64,000 bases of DNA from Sinotaia quadrata. Taxonomy: Eukaryota > Mollusca > Gastropoda > Architaenioglossa > Viviparidae. The stretch's first letter is position 1. Every line of letters begins with the position of its first letter. Below are positions 35,284 through 64,000 of the stretch, piece by piece. The stretch is from positions 43,962,664 to 44,026,663 of the forward strand of contig CM054177.1 in the NCBI GenBank assembly GCA_028829895.1, given 5' to 3'. Under the pieces are notes generated by a model. It did no database searches. It saw only the letters and a program-made list of their open reading frames with translations, and was not told the DNA's origin. Made by a program: the position numbers and the translations under genes.

Positions 35284-37260
35284 GTCCTCTCACTTACAGT
35301 GTAAAACATGTGCCCTCTCTCTTACAGTGCAAAACATGTGCCCTCTCTATACAGTGCAAAACATGTGTCCTCTCACTTACAGTGCAAAACATGTGTCCTC
35401 TCACTTACAGTGCAAAACATGTGCCCTCTCTATACAGTGCAAAACATGTGTCCTCTCACTTACAGTGCAAAACATGTGTCCTCTCACTTACAGTGCAAAA
35501 CATGTGCCCTCTCTATACAGTGCAAAACATGTGCCCTCTCACTTACAGTGCAAAACATGTGTCCTCTCACTTACAGTGCAAAACATGTGCCCTCTCTATA
35601 CAGTGCAAAACATGTGCCCTCTCACTTACAGTGCAAAACATGTGTCCTCTCTCTTACAGTGCAAAACATGTGTCCTCTCTCATAAACTGTAAAAAAAATA
35701 GTGTCCTCTCACACCGTGTAAAACGTGTTCACTCATACAGTCGCAAAGCATTTCCTCTCTCATACAGTGTAAAACACGTGTACTCTCTCATACTGTGTAA
35801 AACACGTGTCCTCTCTCATGCAGTTTAAACGTGTCCTCTCTCATACAGTGTAAAAATGTATCCTCTTTCATACAGTGTAAAACATGTGTCCTCTATCATA
35901 CAGTGTAAAACGTGTACTCTCTCATACAGTGTAAAACATGTGTCCTCTCTCATACAATGTAAAATGTATCCTCTCTCATACTGTGTAAAACATGTGTCTT
36001 CTCTCATACAGTGTAAAACATGTGTACTCTCTCATACAGTGTACCGGGTTAGGTTTCTAGCAAGCAGCGGGGGGGAGTAATTATACAACACTTTATTCTT
36101 TCTCGTCTTTCCTCTCCTGTATTCACATGTATACACGCCTCACTCTTTCATATAGTATAAGACTTGTGCTCTCTCATACAGTGTAAAGCATGTGTCTTCT
36201 CTCATATAGAGTAAAAAGTGTTCTCTCTCATAAAGTGTAAAACATGTGTCATCGTACACATTGTGTATAGAAAGTGTTTTCTCAAATAGAGTAGATAACA
36301 TGACTCCTCTCGTACAAAGTACATCATGTGTCTTCTAATTTAGTGTAGATCATATGTTCTCTCTCATTAAGTGTACATGTGTCCTCTCATACTGTATACA
36401 TGTGCCCTCTCATACAGTGTCCACGAGCCCTCTCATACACTATGCAAGTGTTCTTTCATACCTATACAACATAAGCCCTCAATACAATGTTCATGTGCAA
36501 ACTCATGCAGCATACAAGTACCTTCTCATACAATATACACGTGTCCTCTCATACACTTCAAATACAACAAATACAATGTATGTGTCTTTTCTTATACACT
36601 GTATAATATGTGTCTTTTGTCATAGTACGTGACATATACAGTGTACGTACATGTCCCCTTTCATACAATGCGCATGAGTCCTCTCTCATAGAGAGTACAA
36701 CGTGTCCTTCCTTATGTAGTGTGCATATTTCTTTATCACACAGGGTACAACATGTTCTCTATCATGCAAAGTGTTTTCTACCCACAGTGTACAATAGGTT
36801 TTCAATCTCACAAAGAATACAAAAAGTGTTTTCTACCCACAGTGTACAATAGGTGTTCAATCTCACAAAGAATACAAAAAGTGTTTTCTACCCACAGTGT
36901 ACAATAGGTGTTCAATCTCACAAAGAATACAAAAAGTGTTTTCTACCCACAGTGTACAATAGGTGTTCAATCTCACAAAGAATACAAAAAGTGTTTTCCA
37001 TCATATACGTCTTCTGTCCTTCAGAAACACATCTCATACAATGACAACTCGTTTCAAATCTCATACAGAGTATGTGTCCTGCCTCAAACAGTGTATAGTG
37101 TGTGTCCTCCTTTGTATAGTATATAATATGATTCTTCAATTATAACATGTCTGTCTTCTCTCATACATTGAACAACATGTCTTCCCTCTCGTTCAGTGAA
37201 CAATGCGTTCACTCTTGTAAAGCGAACAGGAGTCCTCTCTCATTCAACGCAAAATGTGTT
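35284..37260. repeat. Large minisatellite field, basic unit 24-30 bp, about 2 kb
   Basis: At 35284-35690 near-identical copies of ACAGTGCAAAACATGTGTCC plus TCTCACTT (with a shorter TCTAT variant) stand head to tail. From 35700 to 37260 the copies diverge (CATACAGTGTAAAACATGTG). An embedded 55-bp unit (AAGTGTTTTCTACCCACAGT...) repeats five times at 36770-36995. ORFs in several frames are repeat artefacts. Confidence 0.9.
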
Positions 37261-37696
37261 TTCACCCCAAAATATCCCTGCTCGCGCACAGCATTTTAAG
37301 CATTCTCTATAAGAAAGTTTAATGTTGTCGTCGTCATTATCATCATCATTACTATTTAAATTACATTTAGAAGCAAATAAACAGTAACTAACTTTAACTA
37401 AGGGATAAACAAACAAAACATAATTTCCGACTTCAAAGGCACATATTTTTGACGTAAAAAACACCTAATGCTTTTTTCTTTTCTTTTCTTTTTTTTTTGT
37501 TGGCAGACAAAATACGCAGTATAATAACGGATTTACTGCATTTATTGATAAATTTACTAAAAGTTCGGATGTAAACAAGTTATGTGTCTATATCACACTG
37601 AAACAAAACAACAAAAATTCTTCTTGAATCCATAACATATATTCCTGGAATCTGTGAACACGTCACCACAATGTTGTTGCCTCGGAGCAAATGTAA

Positions 37697-37702
37697 TTTA
37701 TT
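37697..37702 (-). promoter_or_regulatory. AATAAA polyadenylation signal of alpha-arrestin 2
   Basis: On the minus strand AATAAA starts 22 bp after the stop codon. A second one is at 37541-37546, about 180 bp after the stop. Confidence 0.45.
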
Positions 37703-37724
37703 GCTTTGATTATCGTACACTTCA

Positions 37725-58161
<20,437 letters not shown>

Positions 58162-58171
58162 CCTGTGAAGC

Positions 58172-58500
58172 AAAACATTTGTGTTATTGCTAAATACTAG
58201 ACAATATAACACGTGATAACTAATCAAAACATTTGTGTTACTGCTAAATACTAGTCAATATAACACGTGATAACTAATCAAAACATTTGTGTTATTGCTA
58301 AATACTAGTCAATAGAACACGTGATAACTAATCAAAACATTTGTGTTATTGCTAAATACTAGTCAATATAACACGTGATAACTCATCAAAACATTTGTGT
58401 TATTGCTAAATACCAGTCAATATAACACGTGATAATTAATCAAAACATTTGTGTTATTGCTAAATACCAGTCAATATAACACGTGATAACTAATCAAACA
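58172..58500. repeat. Minisatellite, 54-bp unit, 6 copies
   Basis: CAAAACATTTGTGTTATTGC, TAAATACTAGTCAATATAAC and ACGTGATAACTAAT repeat. The copy nearest the gene ends in the possible acceptor of alpha-arrestin 2 exon 1. Confidence 0.92.
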
Positions 58501-58706
58501 AATTCTTTGACAGATTCATATCAGGTATTTAATTTTAATTATTAATTCATTCCACGTGCCGTTTTTCAAATCCTGAAATAAGATTTTAAGAACTAAAGGA
58601 TCAAGACGATGGACTCAATTCTTTGGAGAGTGGGGATGGGGCTGATATTGAGTGGGTTTACATAGTGGTTTGGAACCCCAGACTATAGTGAGGAGAGCTA
58701 AGTCCC

Positions 58707-58873
58707 TCCAGAGATGTCCCGGGCCAAGAAAGTCCTAAGACGAAAGATCCCGGGCCAAGAAAGTCCTAAGACGAAAGATCCCGGGCCAAGAAAGTCCTAA
58801 GACGAAATATCCCGGGCCAAGAAAGTCCTAAGACGAAAGATCCCGGGCCAAGAAAATCCTAAGACGAAAGATC
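58707..58873. repeat. Minisatellite, 31-bp unit, 5 copies
   Basis: GATCCCGGGCCAAGAAAGTC plus CTAAGACGAAA repeats almost perfectly. It is unusually GC-rich for this window. Confidence 0.92.
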
Positions 58874-59454
58874 CCACACGAGCTCTAGAGATGAAGAAAA
58901 GTAACGACACAATCTCTCTCACAACCAAGATTGAAAGATTGTCTTTTTCATCTATTCATTTCAAAGGGATCGCTAAGGCCCCTGATTGATCGATCCTTAC
59001 TGAATTAAATCAGCGATGCATGGACATTCTCTCAGCTCAGCCTAATAGATAAACGTATTGAACCACGTGACTAACACACCATACTTCACGATTTTGTTGT
59101 TTCTCTTAGCGTTTGATATAATGTGCCGAAAAGGGTCAAAACTTTTTATTTTCTAGAATGCAGGTGTTTGACCTTTGCTTTCGTAGAACCAGACTGGTCA
59201 AAACAACTCGAAATAACCCAACATGAAATATGCCGAAAAGATCACTCGTTCCATTAAATTAATTCATGTTATTAACATTAATTATTCATTTTTCCTTGAT
59301 CAATCATTGTGCTGTCTTTAGGATTTGCGATTCTTCTTTTATTCTTGTTTTTCTGTATCTGAAAGGAAAGCAAGAAAATGTATTGAGTGCCAAACTATGG
59401 CTATGCTTGATTGACTGAAGTGAAAGTGTTTATCGCAAAATCTGATTCCCTATA
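58874..59454. other. Intergenic, nothing recognised
   Basis: No ORF, repeat or motif that I can support. Confidence 0.5.
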
Positions 59455-59755
59455 GGCAACCCGCTTCTTTGCCATTTGGTATGTATAGTTTTAGGCAATT
59501 CCAGTTCCTTCGCCATTTGGTGTGTATAGTTTTCGGCAATTCCAGTTCCTTCGCCATTTGGTGTGTATAGTTTTAGGCAATTCCAGTTCCTTCGCCATTT
59601 GGTTTGTATAGCTTTAGGCAATTCCAGTTACCTCGCCATTTGGTGTGTATAGTTTTAGGCAATTTCAGTTCCTTCGCCATTTGGTTTGTATAGCTTTAGG
59701 CAATTCCAGTTACCTCGCCATTTGGTGTGTATAGTTTTAGGCAATCTATCTTCCC
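59455..59755. repeat. Minisatellite, 41-bp unit, 7 copies
   Basis: TTCGCCATTTGGTGTGTATA plus GTTTTAGGCAATTCCAGTTCC repeats with few changes. The antisense 63-codon ORF is repeat-derived. Confidence 0.92.
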
Positions 59756-60878
59756 GTTCTTCCACCAGCTGGTGTATAGTTTTAGATATTAACTGACTTA
59801 TCATGTATTAGATATTAATGGCTTATCATGTTTTAGGTATTAACTGGCTAATAATTTACTAGCTACCATGACTACGAGCTGCTAGTTACTAGCCTAGTAA
59901 ATACCGGACAATGACCACTTTGTCGCCCGTCACCCTTTAGAACAAACCTCGAGGCCCCTATCTAGCGTCACTTCAGGAAGACAAACAGCTTTAGCTTGAA
60001 ACCTTGTGTCTAAGATACGCTTTCATGATGTACATAGGGCTTTTAAATTTATCACACTTTCTGATGTGATAAAGCATTGGTCAGAACACTGGGAATCAAC
60101 GATTTTAGCAGTCCATTCGTTGTTTATTGTAATAGTTGTTCAATACATTTACTTAAAATGTTCTTAATGAATTCAGTGTGCTTTATTAGCATTTTTTCCC
60201 AAGTAAGTTTCTTAATTGTCAAGGATGGATTGGAATTCTTATTGCCAGTTGATATTTATTATCAAAGAGTCACCTGACAACCGTTGGTCACGTAGTAATT
60301 GATTTAATAATTAATTAATTAGTAACAAAATTACATCCTCCCACCCTACCCTACACACAAAAAAATATTGTTGCAAATACACAGCACTCAGCTAGTATTT
60401 CTTTTATAAAGTGAAAGTTCAGAGTTTCTTTTGTATGACTGTATTTCCTTTCAAGTTGAAAGTCCAGAGTTTCTCTTTCATGGCTGTATTTTACCAAAGA
60501 GATGTCAATTTTTTACATTTTTATTCTGAATATAAAATAGGTAGATAACTAGGCAGCAATGACTTCAATGAGAAGCCGTTTGCATACGATCTAAGGTAGT
60601 GATTTATAGAATCCCCCAAACAAGCAAGCTAATCATGGTCGACAGCCTCGATTTTGAGGCAAACAAACTGAAAGTAGTTGGTGATTGGTTGATTTCTCAA
60701 GGCAAATAAAATGACCATCCCTAATTTCTGTAATTTCGTCAGATAAACATGCTGATGGCGGTTGAAGATTGTGTGGTGCAGTAAATTTGCTCAAATTTCT
60801 AAACTTAATTGTTACATAAATTGTTAAAATATCGAAATGACACGACCTTGAGCACTCCTTATGATGGTATTTTTTTTG
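59756..60878. other. Intergenic, nothing recognised
   Basis: AT-rich. A short duplicated stretch (AAAGTTCAGAGTTTCTTTTG-like) lies near 60415-60485. No gene was seen. Confidence 0.45.
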
Positions 60879-62356
60879 GTCAGAGTTGGAGTAAAAATTC
60901 GAGTTGAGAATATGTTAGAAATCGCTGATGAAATGCAAACCAGTTCCAACTGGATGAGTATTTTATTATCCAATGGTTAAGATTTCCGAGAGTGAGACCA
61001 GCCAATGGGCTGAGATCAAAAGTTTACCTGCTGTAGAGAAGTGTATTTGTCTAATCACTTGAATTAGGGCCTGCATGAAATCTTGTTATCAAAGGCAGCA
61101 GTCAGCTTAATGGTGAGTTAAATGACTGATTGAGAGACAATGGACTTAGAAATATTTCATGCATTTTTTAAATTGATGTGTTATATTTGCATTTTATGTA
61201 GAGACGTATTATGTGAATAGACTATTATTTCTATCAATTGTGAACTATGATGCTTATATGTAGTATGCTAAACACTTGATATTGTTTCTAGTGAACACGG
61301 TCATAAAACTATTATGCTGTATCCATGTATCGGGCTAATAAATATTGTTGCAGGAAACTGAGAGTTGAAACTTGAATGTAAGAAAGAATGGAGTTAAAAC
61401 AAATAAACTGGAAACTTAGTGTTTGTTCCCCTATTATATTTTTTTCAGGGAAAAGCAGCCTTTCCTTGTTTATCTGCATCTCCTGGTTTATTGATTAAAT
61501 TATAAAATGTTATGACCATGGCAGATGCAAGAAGTATCTACTGCAGTGTGTAAGTGTAAGGAATTTCTGGTACAAGGAAGTTACTGAAAATTGCTACAAT
61601 TGTTGTTCTGCTTGAGGGAGCTAATATGGCCATGGAGTACCCAGGTTAGACTCGAGAGAAGTGGAGTGAATCAGTGTTCTACAACATGAGGAGGGGTTCA
61701 AGTATAATTGATAATAATAATGTGAACAATAAACTTGTGGCTTTATTTCAAAGAAGTGCACAAAAGACTATTGAGACAGCATCTAAATCATGTTATGTAC
61801 AAACTATTATCGCTTATCACTAATAACTCAATTTCTGTTCTCTAATATGAACTGTCCTGTGATTTATATTGACACTAAACTGCTGAATTGTTTTGGATAT
61901 AGATATTAAAATTATTATAATTATTAAAATTTGAATGTGGTTTCATGGAAATATTAAAGTCAAGTAATCTTTTTCATTGTATTTATTATATGTATATTTG
62001 ATTGTTGATTTAATAAATTTATAAATTTATTGTTACATTTATTGACCTTCTTTCAAATATTGATAACCATATGTTGGAGAAGAAACTGGGTGGATGGGGG
62101 CTTGCTAAATATAGATTAAAAATGGATTTGTCTTCTTTAGTAAGAAGTTTTCCATCTACGGAATTATTGTTTGACCGCAAATGTTTGTCTTTAATGTTGC
62201 GGAAGAGAAAACTTTTACAGCGCTCGCATATCCGCCAAGTGAGAGAGAAGAGTGGTGTCTTCTGGAAAATTATTAATATTCCCAACACTTGTAATTATTT
62301 ATGGGTGATTAATTAATAATAATCGTAACCATTATCCAGGTGGCATTAGCGTCACA
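60879..62356 (+). repeat. Dispersed repeat, copy with intron-like segment (1.5 kb)
   Basis: It starts GTCAGAGTTGGAGTAAA and ends GCGTCACA. It matches 55009-56114 on both sides of a 336-bp insertion. It has no protein longer than 81 codons. AATAAA lies within the shared part near 62010. It could be a transcribed non-coding element or part of an unknown retroelement. Confidence 0.75.
61113..61448 (+). other. Intron-like segment inside the repeat copy
   Basis: The 336 bp begin GTGAGT after AATG and end TATTTTTTTCAG before GG: strong donor, polypyrimidine tract and acceptor. The homologous copy at 55.0-56.1 kb lacks exactly this piece. No target duplication is seen, which favours a spliceosomal intron over a random insertion. 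Confidence 0.6.
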
Positions 62357-62372
62357 GATTGGTTTATTTTCT

Positions 62373-62580
62373 CAGGCTAACAAACCAATCATGGATGACT
62401 GCTGTTAAGTCTGTCAGGCTAACAAACCAATCATGGATGACTGCTGTTAAGTCTGCCAGGCTAACAAACCAATCATGAGTGCTGTTAAGTCTGTCAGGCT
62501 AACAAACCAATCATGGATAACTGCTGTTAAGTCTGTCAGGCTAACAAACCAATCATGGATGACTGCTGTTAAGTCTGTCT
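62373..62580. repeat. Minisatellite, 42-bp unit, 5 copies
   Basis: CAGGCTAACAAACCAATCAT plus GGATGACTGCTGTTAAGTCTGT repeats; one copy is shortened. Confidence 0.92.
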
Positions 62581-62752
62581 GGCAAACATGTTGTCAAATG
62601 GATGGCTATTGATTTCATGAGGTAAGCAGCTGACCAAGCGGGTTGTTGGTTTTTTGTTCAGACAAACAAAATGATCTGAGGTGTAGTTGATTCGTGTTTC
62701 AACAAATTGACTAAGGCTATGTGTGATCGATTTTGTTTTATTTACTTACATT

Positions 62753-63180
62753 GACAAGAGTGGTGGTTGACTTTTTTCTGATGAACATGTACTTACCTTA
62801 ATGGAGGTCTTGTGGTTTCTAGAGGCAAGCAATGCTAAAACAGTGGTGGTTGACTTTTTTCTGATGAACATGTACTTACCTTAATGGAGGTCTTGTGGTT
62901 TCTAGAGGCAAGCAATGCTAAAACAGTGGTGGTTGACTTTTTTCTGATGAACATGTACTTACCTTAATGGAGGTCTTGTGGTTTCTAGAGGCAAGCAATG
63001 CTAAAACAGTGGTGGTTGACTTTTTTCTGATGAACATGTACTTACCTTAATGGAGGTCTTGTGGTTTCTAGAGGCAAGCAACGCTAAAACAGTGGTGGTT
63101 GACTTTTTTCTGATGAACATGTACTTACCTTAATGGAGGTCTTGTGGTTTCTAGAGGCAAGCAATGCTAAAACAGTGGTG
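62753..63180. repeat. Minisatellite, 83-bp unit, 5 copies, nearly identical
   Basis: The unit has ACAGTGGTGGTTGACTTTTT, CTGATGAACATGTACTTACC and TTAATGGAGGTCTTGTGG. Each copy carries, on the minus strand, AAG|GTAAGTA, a near-consensus splice donor. Only one or two base changes separate the copies. Confidence 0.93.
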
Positions 63181-64000
63181 GCTGTTTGAATGTCTTAGAC
63201 TGTTTTGATTAGTGCATTGGTTGGCTGATCTTGAATTAAACTCATCATTCAAGATTATAATTCACTGATTTCCGTAGGCAAATCATTAACGAAGGGTATG
63301 GTCGACTGGTTCTTCTAGTAAGCCTACTAAGCAATGTAGTGGTTGGCCGAATTCTTGAAACACATGAATGACACAAAGGTGCTGGTTGGTTAGTTTCGTG
63401 ATCCGCGTGTATTGATTATAGCAACGGTTGGATCATTATTGACCAAGAATGTAAACAGTTCTTATATTTAAATTCATCTCATCCTAAACAGCAAGTCAAA
63501 CTAAGGAGCAGACTCAACCACAACCAACGTTAGCGCTCGGGCAATTAATAAATGATCAGATGATGGCATAACACACCTGACTATAGTGTCGTTGATTTTA
63601 CACTTTTAATTCCATCGTATCAAACCACACCCTCAGTATCTTTGCCCACACACACTCTGAAATATTTTGAAAGTGTTTTGTATGTCCCTGAAAATGTAGA
63701 CTATACCAATTTACATTCATTGTCAAGCAGCTCTGACTCTTCAGGTTATAAACCATTTTTTTAAACATCGGAATTAATCACTGGACTGAGAATGTCTTCA
63801 TTTAAGAGATAGATACACAGTTACGACCAGACATATTTTGAGTTAAATAAATAAAACAATAACCGAATAAAGAAATGTTTAATAAAAAATAAATACAAAT
63901 GATAAAAAAAAAATGTGCATGATGACTGAAACTATATTTTATTTCTAACTCACTGATAAGATAATTTTAAATAAATCTTAGGGACGAGACAACGAAGCAA
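63181..64000. other. Right end of the window, nothing recognised
   Basis: AT-rich sequence without a supported gene or repeat. Confidence 0.5.

Noticed and set aside
35240..35828. Long plus-strand ORFs of 125-190 codons in several frames
   Set aside because: They run through the ACAGTGCAAAACATGTG minisatellite. All frames give repeating peptides with no family similarity.

Overview
The window is animal nuclear DNA: AT-rich, with spliced genes, GT-AG introns of 0.3-11 kb, microsatellites, minisatellites and transposable elements. The transposon content (an LTR element of the Gmr1 type, an R4/Dong-like LINE, a piggyBac relic) and the density of minisatellites suggest a lophotrochozoan, probably a mollusc. 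That is inference, because no single sequence fixes the species.

Layout. (1) 542-9348, plus strand: a complete five-exon gene for an ER-lumen cyclophilin B (PPIB), 212 aa, with a UPRE-type motif and a CCAAT box upstream. Intron 2 carries a solo LTR (2891-4612) and intron 3 a decayed piggyBac transposase fragment. (2) 9349-17059: no confirmed gene. It holds a long hairpin (10634-10752), weak exon-like pieces on the minus strand with a CRE-like pair near 14.35 kb, and a foldback element (15622-15985). (3) 27601-17060, minus strand: a complete seven-exon alpha-arrestin (ARRDC-type) gene, 406 aa, whose introns are full of minisatellites. (4) 27602-37724: about 10 kb of intergenic DNA, mostly tandem arrays. 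(5) 58161-37725, minus strand: a second complete seven-exon alpha-arrestin gene, 376 aa, a paralogue with nearly the same exon structure. Its intron 4 (42248-53504) has swollen to 11.3 kb. It holds a full-length LTR retrotransposon (43076-51409) with two apparently identical 1547-bp LTRs and a 5-bp target duplication, and next to it a 5'-truncated, frameshifted LINE (51737-53455) sitting in TAA/ATT microsatellite. (6) 58162-64000: upstream flank with minisatellites and one copy of a dispersed repeat.

The most notable items are these. The LTR retrotransposon has its integrase before its reverse transcriptase, the Gmr1 arrangement (Gypsy-type proteins in Copia order), in one uninterrupted 1465-codon frame. 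The dispersed repeat at about 55.0-56.1 kb and 60.9-62.4 kb differs between its two copies by a clean GT...AG segment of 336 bp, as if one copy were spliced and the other not. A 46-bp tandem array is bracketed by 36-bp perfect inverted repeats. A 43-bp-arm hairpin lies downstream of PPIB.

Functionally, the cyclophilin folds proline-containing secretory proteins. The two arrestins carry PPxY motifs and are expected to be adaptors between membrane cargo and Nedd4-family ubiquitin ligases. Nothing in the sequence links the cyclophilin to the arrestins. They appear simply to be neighbours.
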